Positions 8,112 through 15,942 of a DNA stretch of 64,000 nucleotides are shown in pieces. Numbering within the stretch: position 1 is the stretch's first letter; each line of letters starts with the position of its first letter. Both the position numbers and the translations under genes were made by a program. The notes below the pieces were generated by a model. It searched no databases. It saw nothing but the letters and a program-made list of their open reading frames with translations, and was not told the DNA's origin. The stretch covers positions 620,001 to 684,000 of the forward strand of contig NZ_JACOPH010000001.1 in NCBI RefSeq assembly GCF_014287635.1, written 5' to 3'. Source of the DNA: Roseburia zhanii (GTDB taxonomy: Bacteria; Bacillota; Clostridia; Lachnospirales; Lachnospiraceae).

Positions 8112-9447
8112 GACAGATTTTACACAAGGAAGCATACTTAAAAAACTGATTGCATTTATGATACCGGTGCTGGGAGCATTGATCCTGCAGGCGGCATACG
8201 GTGCAGTGGATCTTCTGGTAGTTGGAAGATTCGGTTCTACATCCGGGCTTTCAGCGGTTTCTACGGGAAGTCAGGTATTGAATCTTGTAACTTTTGTAGT
8301 GACACAGTTTGCAATGGGTATTACGGTACTGATTGCGAGATATCTCGGTGAAAAGAGACCAGAGCAGATTGGATCGGTCATTGGCGGATCAGCAGTTGTA
8401 TTTACGATGATTGCAGTCGGATTATTTATCGTTATGGTTGGATTTGCACATCCAATCTCAGTTCTGATGCAGGCTCCGAAAGAGGCGGTTGAGCTGACCT
8501 CGGTATATGTGCGTATCTGCGGAGGCGGTATTTTCTTTATTGTTGCATACAATCTTTTATCAGCAATTTTCCGTGGACTGGGGGACAGTAAATCACCGTT
8601 GCTATTTGTATTTGTTGCATGTATTGTAAATGTGATCGGAGATATAGTACTTGTGGCAGGATTTCATATGGACGCAGCAGGTGCGGCGATTGCAACTGTT
8701 ACAGCGCAGGCACTCAGCGTAGTATTTGCTATTGTTATTCTGATCAAAAAGGAACTTCCATTTAAGATTACCAGAAAAGATTTCGGGTTGAATAGTCAGT
8801 GTAAGAAATTCCTAAAGATCGGACTTCCGCTTGCACTGCAGGAGTTCCTGACACAGATGTCCTTCCTGGCACTTTGTGCATTTGTGAACCGGCTTGGCCT
8901 GGAAGCTTCTTCGGGTTACGGTGTTGCATGTAAGATTGTCAACTTTGCGATGCTGGTTCCAAGTGCGCTGATGCAGTCGATGGCATCCTTTGTATCTCAG
9001 AACATCGGAGCAGGCAAGGCAAAGCGTGCGAAGAAATCCATGTTTACCGGAATCGGTGTTGGCCTGGTTGTGGGATGTATAGTATTTTTATTGGTGATGT
9101 TTGGAGGCGATATACTGGCAGGGTTCTTCACAACGGATGTAGCCGTTATCCAGAAAGGGTATGCATATCTGAAAGGATTCGCACTGGAAACAATCGTGAC
9201 AGCAATTCTGTTCAGTATGGTCGGATATTTCAATGGTAATAACAAGACGGTATGGGTAATGACACAGGGATTAATCCAGACATTGCTGGTACGTCTTCCA
9301 TTTGCCTATGTGATGAGTATCCAGCCGAATGCAAGCCTGACGAAGATCGGTCTTGCGGCACCAGTATCGACAATGGTGGGAATCGTGCTAAATGTTGGAT
9401 TTTATATTTATCTTGACCGTGCAGAGAAAAAAAGTAACGCTTTATAA
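8101..9447 (+). CDS. MATE-family efflux transporter
   Basis: 448 residues with about 12 membrane segments. MATE hallmarks include the N-terminal ILKKLIAFMIPVLGALILQA, the GAVDLLVVGRFG segment, repeated in the second half by IGLPLALQEFLTQMSFLALC, and FRGLGDSKSPLLFV, the family's loop motif. It exports cationic drugs or metabolites using a Na+ or proton gradient. Its start lies within the end of the marR gene, and both share the promoter near 7529. No internal breaks are seen, and the length is normal for the family. Confidence 0.9.
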   Translation: MNDKTDFTQGSILKKLIAFMIPVLGALILQAAYGAVDLLVVGRFGSTSGLSAVSTGSQVLNLVTFVVTQFAMGITVLIARYLGEKRPEQIGSVIGGSAVVFTMIAVGLFIVMVGFAHPISVLMQAPKEAVELTSVYVRICGGGIFFIVAYNLLSAIFRGLGDSKSPLLFVFVACIVNVIGDIVLVAGFHMDAAGAAIATVTAQALSVVFAIVILIKKELPFKITRKDFGLNSQCKKFLKIGLPLALQEFLTQMSFLALCAFVNRLGLEASSGYGVACKIVNFAMLVPSALMQSMASFVSQNIGAGKAKRAKKSMFTGIGVGLVVGCIVFLLVMFGGDILAGFFTTDVAVIQKGYAYLKGFALETIVTAILFSMVGYFNGNNKTVWVMTQGLIQTLLVRLPFAYVMSIQPNASLTKIGLAAPVSTMVGIVLNVGFYIYLDRAEKKSNAL

Positions 9448-9479
9448 ATCATTATATGTTTAAAAAAGGGAGCGGGAGA

Positions 9480-9732
9480 GACACTGCAGGTAATTGCTTG
9501 AGACCAAGGGAATGCTTCTGGATGATGCATACAGCGTATCAGCCGGTTATATAATGTCAGTGACCAGGAAGCAGCAAAGCTGATAGAGGATACAGATAAA
9601 AGGCGTATGACAAATTATAACTTTTATACCGGGCAGAAGTGGGGAAAGGCCAGCAATTACACGTTGTGTCTGAACAGTTCACAGCTTGGATATGGCAGAT
9701 GTGAAGCGGTTATTATGGAGTGCGCGAAATAA
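9480..9732 (+). pseudogene. C-terminal remnant of a cytidylate-kinase-like gene
   Basis: A frame without a start reads RLYNVSDQEAAKLIEDTDKR, RMTNYNFYTGQKWGKASNYT and LCLNSSQLGYGRCEAVIMEC, ending at TAA near 9732. This matches the C-terminal half of cytidylate-kinase-like P-loop proteins common in Lachnospiraceae, in which a D-x-x-R-x-x-Y-Y/F-x-x-T segment precedes a CLNSS motif. The P-loop and N-terminal half are gone. It lies just after the MATE gene and before a TnpV copy. Confidence 0.6.
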
Positions 9733-9830
9733 AAAATCCGGTTATAGTAAAATCCCATCTTTGGCAGTTGGAAAGAAAAAATGGCTGCATACCAAGCAAA
9801 ATCAAGGTGTGCAAAAAAAATCTCAAAAAA

Positions 9831-10012
9831 TTAGCACTCACCTCTTGATAATGGAAGTCGATTTTTGTCCTGTCTTGTGTATCCCGGAAGTGCCTGTTTT
9901 ACAGGCTTTCCGGGGTATCAGCCATTTTGTCTGGTATTGTAAAGCAGTGTCAGATTTGTCGTAAATGTCGTAAATTTGTGGTCAAAAAATGATGAGAAAT
10001 GGAGAGTGCTAA
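9831..10012 (+). promoter_or_regulatory. CIRCE half-sites split around the TnpV leader, copy 2
   Basis: TTAGCACTC at 9831-9839 and GAGTGCTAA at 10004-10012, separated by 164 bases nearly identical to those of copy 1. The right half-site overlaps the ribosome-binding region of the intact tnpV gene. Confidence 0.45.
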
Positions 10013-10016
10013 TAAA

Positions 10017-10364
10017 ATGGAATTAACGTATACAAATGTAAATGGATATCTGATCCCGAATCTCACCTATAAATCCGGTGAGCAGATGGAGCAACTTGGC
10101 AAGTATGGTTTTCTTCGCAGAGATTATCTGAAAAACTATCGAAATTCAACCTATCAGGTGATGCTTTTACAGGATACCATTGGAGAGCATCTTCTGGAAG
10201 TGGACAAGGCAGCCAGAGAACGGGAAGAGGTAATACTGAAACAGTTAGAAGAAAAAGAACCATTGCCGGATAAAGAGAAAGATCAGATTGCCTGGGTAAG
10301 AGCTGCTAATCAACACAAGGCAATTGCAGAAGAGATTATTCTCAAGGAATTGATTTATGTTTAA
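10017..10364 (+). CDS. tnpV: TnpV transposon-encoded protein
   Basis: 115 residues starting at ATG 10017 (GGAGAG upstream). The sequence MELTYTNVNGYLIPNLTYKS, GEQMEQLGKYGFLRRDYLKN, with a C-terminal HKAIAEEIILKELIYV, is the TnpV family found in Tn4451/Tn4453-type elements. The end resembles that of the other TnpV in this window (47349-47675: CKAQAEEIVKYELIYA). It is largely helical and charged, and has no known catalytic motif. No recombinase lies next to it, so it is an isolated survivor of a lost element. A weak hairpin follows. Confidence 0.75.
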   Translation: MELTYTNVNGYLIPNLTYKSGEQMEQLGKYGFLRRDYLKNYRNSTYQVMLLQDTIGEHLLEVDKAAREREEVILKQLEEKEPLPDKEKDQIAWVRAANQHKAIAEEIILKELIYV

Positions 10365-10373
10365 ATGAAGGTG

Positions 10374-10404
10374 ATGAGGTCGTGGATTGCGACCTCATTA
10401 TTGT
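10374..10404 (+). terminator. Weak hairpin after tnpV
   Basis: ATGAGGTCG (10374-10382) pairs with CGACCTCAT (10390-10398), followed by TATTGT. There is no real T-run, so termination would be weak. Confidence 0.4.
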
Positions 10405-10495
10405 ATGAAAAATAGCAGTAGGCAGAATGAGAAAAATAGGGTAAAATGGGAACATGGATTTTGGGAACTCATAAGAAATGATTGTGCGGTAAAGT

Positions 10496-10526
10496 AACTT
10501 GAAATGCCAGTTTGGCATTTCAAGTT
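10496..10526. promoter_or_regulatory. 14-bp perfect palindrome before the ORF6N gene
   Basis: AACTTGAAATGCCA (10496-10509), loop GTT, TGGCATTTCAAGTT (10513-10526). It ends 14 bases before ATG 10541 and would sequester the leader. The left arm is repeated exactly inside the gene at 10775-10788. Confidence 0.75.
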
Positions 10527-10540
10527 ATAGAGGAGATGGA

Positions 10541-11497
10541 ATGGCGGATCAGAAAGTAAGAGAAATGGAACCAGTGGAAACACAAATAGTTGAAATCATG
10601 CCACCGGACGTTGAAAATCTGATTTATGTAGTAAGAAACAAACAAGTCATGGTGGATAGTGATCTGGCAATGCTTTATCAGGTAGAAACGGGAGCGTTAA
10701 ACAGAGCCGTTAAAAGAAATATTGCCAGATTTCCAGAAGATTTTCGATTTCAGCTTACAAAAGATGAATATGAAAACTTGAAATGCCAATTTGGCACCTC
10801 AAATGGCAGTGGAACAGAAAATGGTTATGGTGGCAGACGTACATTACCGTATGTATTTACAGAGCAGGGAATATCCATGCTTGCAAGTGTATTGCATAGC
10901 GAGGTGGCAATTAATGTAAGTATAGGTATTATGCGTGCATTTGTAGAAATGCGACGGTTTATAGCCAACAATGCACTTTTGTTTGAAAGGATTAGTAACG
11001 TTGAGCTAAAACAACTGGAATATCAGAAAAAGACAGATGAAAAACTGGAGCAGATTTTTGAGTACATATCAGATCATGAGGAGTCTAATCAAAAGATATT
11101 TTTTGATGGTCAGATATATGATGCATTCAGCTTATTGATAGGACTGATTCAGAAAGCAGAAATGGAAATTGTTCTGGTAGATGGATATGTGGATGTAGGA
11201 ACATTAAATATTTTGTCAAAGAAGAAAGAAAATGTGGCGGTGACAGTTTATACACAGCAACGGACAAAATTATCTCAAACAGATGTAGATAACTTTAATG
11301 CACAGTATCCTAAACTGGATGTGAAGTACACAAGAGCATTTCATGATCGTTTTTTAATTCTTGATAAAACGAAAGCATATCATGTGGGTGCGTCTTTGAA
11401 GGATGCAGGTAAAAAATGTTTTGGAATTAATCTGATTGAAGATGCAGGTATTGTAAGAGATATTTTACAGAGATTGGAATTGGAAACAGAAGAATAG
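10541..11497 (+). CDS. ORF6N-domain protein with a C-terminal PLD-like region
   Basis: 318 residues from ATG 10541 behind GAGGAGATGGA. Residues ~15-115 are an ORF6N domain, a phage/mobile DNA-binding module (DSDLAMLYQVETGALNRAVK, RNIARFPEDFRFQLTKDEY, TLPYVFTEQGISMLASVLHS). A coiled middle follows. The C-terminal ~120 residues resemble a phospholipase-D-like fold (AEMEIVLVDGYVDVGTLNIL, FHDRFLILD, YHVGASLKDAGKK), with an HxR pattern where active enzymes have HxK. It is likely an antirepressor-like or defence-related protein from a prophage or mobile element. The palindrome upstream copies part of its own coding sequence. Confidence 0.75.
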   Translation: MADQKVREMEPVETQIVEIMPPDVENLIYVVRNKQVMVDSDLAMLYQVETGALNRAVKRNIARFPEDFRFQLTKDEYENLKCQFGTSNGSGTENGYGGRRTLPYVFTEQGISMLASVLHSEVAINVSIGIMRAFVEMRRFIANNALLFERISNVELKQLEYQKKTDEKLEQIFEYISDHEESNQKIFFDGQIYDAFSLLIGLIQKAEMEIVLVDGYVDVGTLNILSKKKENVAVTVYTQQRTKLSQTDVDNFNAQYPKLDVKYTRAFHDRFLILDKTKAYHVGASLKDAGKKCFGINLIEDAGIVRDILQRLELETEE

Positions 11498-11577
11498 AAA
11501 AGTAAGTTATGCAGAAAGGCGTGAGTCATAAGAATATGGCTTGCGTCTTTTTCTGTCTGGAAAGGAAGTGAGATGGA

Positions 11578-11985
11578 ATGGCACAGATTTTTCGTGTAGA
11601 GAGAACTAAGAATTTTACGGTAATGAGTAATCACCATTTCAAGAATAAGAATCTGACATTGAAAGCGAAAGGCCTATTGTCACTGATGTTAAGTTTGCCA
11701 GAGGACTGGAATTACAATAGGATTAATGAGCAGGAGCAGCTCGAAGAAGAAATAAAAGACGTTCGGGACCAGAACTCTAAACTACAGATGATTGCAGAAG
11801 CAATAAAACGATACAAAAAAATGTGGGATAAAATTTCTCAGATGTTTTTACTTGGAAGTCTTTCGGGGATTGCAGTGCTAGGAGATGTAATCAGAGAATA
11901 TCTGCTTGTGAATTTAATTGTGTTATTTGTGTTTGTCAATATGGGAATCATACTGATTAGAATGTATCTTCGGAAGAGTATGTAA
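11578..11985 (+). CDS. Chimeric mobile-element protein: replication-initiator N-terminus plus membrane tail
   Basis: 135 residues from ATG 11578 (GGAAGTGAG upstream). The first ~45 residues (AQIFRVERTKNFTVMSNHHF, KAKGLLSLMLSLPEDWNYN) match the start of helix-turn-helix replication proteins of conjugative elements. The sequence then switches to a coiled coil (EQEQLEEEIKDVRDQNSKLQ) and two hydrophobic segments (MFLLGSLSGIAVLGDVI and LLVNLIVLFVFVNMGIILI). The switch looks like a fusion between two unrelated mobile-element genes, probably non-functional. A terminator follows at 12134. Confidence 0.5.
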   Translation: MAQIFRVERTKNFTVMSNHHFKNKNLTLKAKGLLSLMLSLPEDWNYNRINEQEQLEEEIKDVRDQNSKLQMIAEAIKRYKKMWDKISQMFLLGSLSGIAVLGDVIREYLLVNLIVLFVFVNMGIILIRMYLRKSM

Positions 11986-12133
11986 ATTATTATTTTAATG
12001 ACCAGATGAGGGTATAAATTGCATTTCAAGTGCAGTGAATATAATGCGCATGAACATGAAATTTTAAATATTATGAAGACAAAATTTGGTTGATTAACCA
12101 GGTAAAAGTGATATACTGAATGCATAAGAAAAG

Positions 12134-12174
12134 AAACCGTGTGAAATTACAGTTTAGTTTTCACACGGTTTTTT
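12134..12174 (+). terminator. Rho-independent terminator
   Basis: AAACCGTGTGAAA (12134-12146) pairs with TTTCACACGGTTT, which runs into TTTTTT at 12174. Confidence 0.8.
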
Positions 12175-12248
12175 AGAAAATGGGAGTTAGATATTACTAA
12201 CATGAGCACTGGCAGTTTTTTTGAAAATGAAAAAGAGGACGGATTTCT

Positions 12249-12483
12249 ATGAGAATATTGATTTATGGTGCAGGTGTGATTGGATCCTTGTAAAATGAAT
12301 ATTTTTCGTTTTTTACCACTGCCAATTATGACGATTATGCTTGCTGTTACATTCGAAAGTAGCTTTGGAGATAAATTTATGTATCAACATGCCAGGAAGG
12401 CACCAGATGAAATGAGGGAGCTGCATAAGCAGTTTTATGCTTATATGAAAAAACTAAAGGAGGCCAGATATGAAATTTTATGA
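12249..12483 (+). pseudogene. Ketopantoate-reductase-like gene with internal deletion
   Basis: The start MRILIYGAGVIGSL is the Rossmann-fold N-terminus of ApbA/PanE-type ketopantoate reductases. It stops after 14 codons. From ~12290 the reading continues as the C-terminal end of the same family (NIFRFLPLPIMTIMLAVTFE, MYQHARKAPDEMRELHKQFY). About 200 residues of the middle are missing, so it is a deletion remnant. Its end overlaps the start of the next gene, so the original was probably the first gene of the operon that follows. Confidence 0.6.
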
Positions 12484-13249
12484 AAGTGGAGACAGTAGTA
12501 AACCAGTGATATTTTTATTTCCTGGTACCTGTTGCCTGTATAGTAGCTTTGATCATATACTGGATAGATTACATTCTTATTTTTACACGGTAACAGTTTC
12601 TTATGATGGATTTGATCCAAATGAGAAAACAGAATTTTATTCAATGGAAGATGAATGCGAAAAGATTGAGCAGGAAATCAAGAAAAAGTATGATGGAAGA
12701 ATTAAAGCAGCGTATGGGTGTTCCCTTGGAGGAAGTTTTGTATCCCTTTTGATTCAGCGAAAAAGAATTCATATAGATCATGGCATCATTGGGAGCAGTG
12801 ATATGGATGAAACTGGTCAGTTTATGGCGAAAATTCAGTCATCTGTAGTTGTGCCGATTATGTATAAAATGGTGCATACTGGTAAATTGCCTAAATTTAT
12901 GCAAAAGAAAATAAATGAAGCAGATAAATCAAAGAAAGAAATGATTGATGGATTTTTAAATATGTTCGGCATTGGGCAGGGAGGAAATCCATGGATTACG
13001 AAACAGAGTGTTTATAATCAGTTTTATTCTGATCTTGTTACGAAAGTCCAGCATGGAATTGATGTGCCGGGAACTACGATACACGTGTTTTACGCAACAA
13101 AGATGGGCAGAAAATATGAAAAGAGATATTGTACTTATTTTAAAAATCCGGATATTCGGAGACATAACATGCAGCATGAAGAACTGTTTTGCTGTCATAG
13201 TGCAGAGTGGGTGGAAGAAGTAAGAAAGGCAGTGGAAGGCGACAGATAA
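12470..13249 (+). CDS. Alpha/beta-hydrolase-fold protein
   Basis: 259 residues; ATG 12470 has AAAGGAGG upstream. An N-terminal FLFPGTCCLY loop (oxyanion region) and the nucleophile elbow GCSLGGSF (GxSxGG) define an alpha/beta hydrolase; a C-terminal histidine in MQHEELFC may complete the triad. The substrate is unknown. It starts inside the reductase remnant and its stop overlaps the start of the methyltransferase gene (TAATG), so it belongs to a coupled operon with the next two genes. Confidence 0.7.
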   Translation: MKFYESGDSSKPVIFLFPGTCCLYSSFDHILDRLHSYFYTVTVSYDGFDPNEKTEFYSMEDECEKIEQEIKKKYDGRIKAAYGCSLGGSFVSLLIQRKRIHIDHGIIGSSDMDETGQFMAKIQSSVVVPIMYKMVHTGKLPKFMQKKINEADKSKKEMIDGFLNMFGIGQGGNPWITKQSVYNQFYSDLVTKVQHGIDVPGTTIHVFYATKMGRKYEKRYCTYFKNPDIRRHNMQHEELFCCHSAEWVEEVRKAVEGDR

Positions 13250-14055
13250 TGAAAGAAAAAGTGAATGTGACAGGTGTGCCGGAAACGATGGTACAGACCC
13301 TGTATGCAAGAGCAAAAGAAACAAAAAAACAAAATGCAAAGATCAAAGATGAGATTGCAGTAGAACTTGTGGAAAAGCTGGACTATGACTTTTCTATAGC
13401 AGATAAAGATAAGGCTATGAACTATGGTGTGATTGCAAGAACAATTGTATTAGACCGGATGGTTGAGCAATATTTGAAGAAGCATGAAAATACAGTTGTC
13501 GTAAATATTGCATGCGGACTGGATACCAGATGCTACCGGATGAAGGGAAAATATCTGCGCTGGTATAATGTAGACCTTCCGGAAACAATGAAAATAAGAA
13601 GCCAGTTCCTTACCGAAACTGATCCGGTGTATCAGATTGCAAAGTCTGCAATGGATGATTCCTACATAGATGATATCGATTATCACGGTAAGAATATTCT
13701 GGTAATAATCGAAGGACTTACAATGTATTTGTATGAGAAAGATATCAGGAAGATGTTTTCTATTATTGATAAATCATTTCAGAAAGTTACAGTAATGGTC
13801 GAAACCATGTCACCCTTTGTTGTAAAGCATATGAAAGAGAAATCCATAGAGGGAAGCAATGCAAAATTCACATGGGGAGTTAAGAACAGAAAGGAGTTGC
13901 AAAGAATCATACCGGCATTTTCTGTTCGGCAGGAAGTCAGTCTTGTTGAAGGAATGAAAGAGCTTATGCCTGTTTATTGTGTAATAGGTAAGATTCCGGC
14001 TGTTCGGAATATTTCAAATAAAATAATAGTTTTGGAGAAACGTGGCCGATATTAA
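13249..14055 (+). CDS. SAM-dependent methyltransferase, leucine carboxyl methyltransferase-like
   Basis: 268 residues from ATG 13249. Motif I reads VVNIACGLDTRCYRM, the hallmark of the LCM/TcmP-type O-methyltransferases, followed by WYNVDLPETMKIR and VIIEGLTMYL. These enzymes methylate carboxyl or hydroxyl groups with S-adenosylmethionine. It is coupled by stop/start overlap to the hydrolase before it and overlaps the start region of the thioesterase-like gene after it. The three may modify one small molecule or acyl substrate. Confidence 0.78.
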   Translation: MKEKVNVTGVPETMVQTLYARAKETKKQNAKIKDEIAVELVEKLDYDFSIADKDKAMNYGVIARTIVLDRMVEQYLKKHENTVVVNIACGLDTRCYRMKGKYLRWYNVDLPETMKIRSQFLTETDPVYQIAKSAMDDSYIDDIDYHGKNILVIIEGLTMYLYEKDIRKMFSIIDKSFQKVTVMVETMSPFVVKHMKEKSIEGSNAKFTWGVKNRKELQRIIPAFSVRQEVSLVEGMKELMPVYCVIGKIPAVRNISNKIIVLEKRGRY

Positions 14056-14068
14056 GGAGATGATACAA

Positions 14069-15004
14069 ATGAAGAAAAGACATTTTGATGTGGAAACAGA
14101 TGGATTTTATGGAGCATATTGGAAATGTAAAACAGGCTCAGACTGTGCAATGATAGCAATGATCGGAGATGATCCAGAGGATTATCTGGCGCGTACATCC
14201 GTGAAATGGCTACATAAACTCGGTGTGAATGTGATGACAATGTCACCTGGAAAAAAAGATTATGGACATCATAATTATCCATTGGAACGTATAGAGAAAG
14301 CAATCAATTGGTTAAAAATGAATAGTAATCAGAAGATAGGAATTGTCGGGGCATCTACTACAGGAACACTTGCATTGACTGCCGCTTCTTATTTTGAGGA
14401 TATTACATTAACGATAGGTCTGACACCGAGTGATTTTATCTGGCAGGGGTTTATGCAGGGCAAAAAAGATGGCTGTAAGGAATGGCCGATTGAAGGAGAA
14501 TCTCTTTTTTCTTACAAAGGAGAACCCCTTCCGTATATGCCATTTTGCTACAAACATCCGGATTACTGGCATGTGATTAAGAAAGAAACAAAACGGACCG
14601 GTGATATGATTAATTCGAGAAAACTGTTTGATGACTCGGAAAAGGCTCATCCAATCACAGAAGACGAGATGATCAAGATTGAAAAAATCCATGGAACGTT
14701 ATTGCTGATTGGTGCGGAAGATGATGTGTTGTGGGACACTGCAAAATATATCCGCCGAATGAAACAGCGAATGAAAGAACACCCTCATACATGCAGATTA
14801 GAGTTTGTAATTTATGAGCATGGAACCCATTTTGTTTTTCCAGATAGCATGCTAAAGACAATGCTCCCGGTTGGCTCCGGACTCTTTGTGAAACTGGCAT
14901 TTCAGGCAGCAAGAAAATATCCGGAAGAATGTCGCAGAGCACGACTGGATATTGACCAGCGGGTAAGAAATGCTGTTGCAAAATGGAAAAGAGTAGATAG
15001 ATAA
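14069..15004 (+). CDS. Acyl-CoA thioester hydrolase/BAAT-like alpha/beta hydrolase
   Basis: 311 residues. I take ATG 14069, nine bases after AAGGAG (14054-14059); ATG 14060 is also in frame. The nucleophile elbow is GIVGASTTG (GxSxxG), followed by LTLTIGLTPSDFIWQGFMQG and a C-terminal FVIYEHGTHFVFP with the likely catalytic histidine and the acidic residue in LIGAEDDVLWD. The architecture fits the BAAT C-terminal domain, which hydrolyses or transfers acyl thioesters. The N-terminal accessory domain of animal BAAT is absent. It is the last gene of the three-gene operon. Confidence 0.72.
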   Translation: MKKRHFDVETDGFYGAYWKCKTGSDCAMIAMIGDDPEDYLARTSVKWLHKLGVNVMTMSPGKKDYGHHNYPLERIEKAINWLKMNSNQKIGIVGASTTGTLALTAASYFEDITLTIGLTPSDFIWQGFMQGKKDGCKEWPIEGESLFSYKGEPLPYMPFCYKHPDYWHVIKKETKRTGDMINSRKLFDDSEKAHPITEDEMIKIEKIHGTLLLIGAEDDVLWDTAKYIRRMKQRMKEHPHTCRLEFVIYEHGTHFVFPDSMLKTMLPVGSGLFVKLAFQAARKYPEECRRARLDIDQRVRNAVAKWKRVDR

Positions 15005-15031
15005 AAGATAAAGAAAATCTAAACAGTAGAC

Positions 15032-15086
15032 TTGACAAATTCCTATAATGAGTTAAAATATAACAGTGCTATATAACACTGTTATA
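15032..15086 (+). promoter_or_regulatory. Promoter and operator of the TetR gene
   Basis: TTGACA (15032-15037) is followed after 17 bases by AAAATA (15055-15060). A perfect palindrome TATAACAGTG/CACTGTTATA (15059-15068 and 15077-15086) follows directly and is the likely autorepression site. Confidence 0.7.
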
Positions 15087-15120
15087 TTTATGAAAAGAAA
15101 ATTTTGAGGATACAAAAAGC

Positions 15121-15750
15121 ATGTCGACGAAAGCAGAAGATACACAAAAAAATATATTAGATACAGCCAGAAAACATTTCCTGAAAGATGGTTTGACCGG
15201 AGCATCGTTAAGAAACATTGTAAAAGATGCCGGACTTACTACAGGCGCATTTTACAAATATTATCCGACGAAAGAGGCACTTTTTGATGCACTGACGGAT
15301 CCTTATATGGAACATATTTATCAGATTTATGACCAGATCGTTGAGGAGTTTGAAAAGCTTTCTGCCAGTGATCAGACAAGGAATATGTCAGATACATCCA
15401 GTGATGGGATGGAGCAGATGGTTGATTATATCTATGATCATTATGATAATTTCAGATTATTGTTGAAATGTGGAGACAGTGGAAAATTTGAATTATTCAT
15501 ACACAATATGGTAGAGCGGGAAATGAAGTCCAGCCTGAATTATATGGAAAAAATGAAAGAGAACGGTGTCAAAATACCGACTGTAGAGGAAAGTCTTATG
15601 CATATGATCTATACAGGATTTTTTTCATCAGTATTTCAGATTATTGAGCATGATATAGACAGGGAGACTGCAAAGAAAAACGTGCATCAACTGAAAGAAT
15701 TTAATACAGGTGGCTGGGAACGATTGTGGAATATTGAATTTCCGGTATAA
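15121..15750 (+). CDS. TetR-family transcriptional regulator
   Basis: 209 residues. The N-terminal helix-turn-helix is typical (ILDTARKHFLKDGLTGASLR, NIVKDAGLTTGAFYKYYPTK). The C-terminal ligand domain is helical and unassigned. It precedes two ABC half-transporter genes by about 190 bases and very probably represses them; a second palindrome, at 15873, sits in front of them. Upstream is its own palindromic operator. The start at ATG 15121 has only a weak GAGG (15107-15110) before it. Confidence 0.85.
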   Translation: MSTKAEDTQKNILDTARKHFLKDGLTGASLRNIVKDAGLTTGAFYKYYPTKEALFDALTDPYMEHIYQIYDQIVEEFEKLSASDQTRNMSDTSSDGMEQMVDYIYDHYDNFRLLLKCGDSGKFELFIHNMVEREMKSSLNYMEKMKENGVKIPTVEESLMHMIYTGFFSSVFQIIEHDIDRETAKKNVHQLKEFNTGGWERLWNIEFPV

Positions 15751-15830
15751 CTGATACAGGAATTCTGAATAGGTTATGTGTGTTGCAGGTTCTGGATTTC
15801 TGAATAAAGTTCAGACAGGATAATAATATC

Positions 15831-15866
15831 AGGTGGTTGATGCCAGTAAACCACCTATTTTATTAT
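15831..15866 (+). terminator. Terminator after the TetR gene
   Basis: AGGTGGTT (15831-15838) pairs with AACCACCT (15849-15856), followed by ATTTTATTA. Confidence 0.6.
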
Positions 15867-15872
15867 ATGTTG

Positions 15873-15888
15873 GTTAGTGCGAACTAAC
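15873..15888. promoter_or_regulatory. Palindromic operator before the ABC genes
   Basis: GTTAGT-GCGA-ACTAAC is a perfect inverted repeat 54 bases before the first ABC gene. It differs from the operator of the TetR gene but shares GTTAG/CTAAC half-sites with the one before the Fur-like gene. Confidence 0.6.
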
Positions 15889-15942
15889 AGAAGGTAAAAC
15901 AATAAAATGAAACAATAAAACGAACGTAAGGAGTGAACAGAT

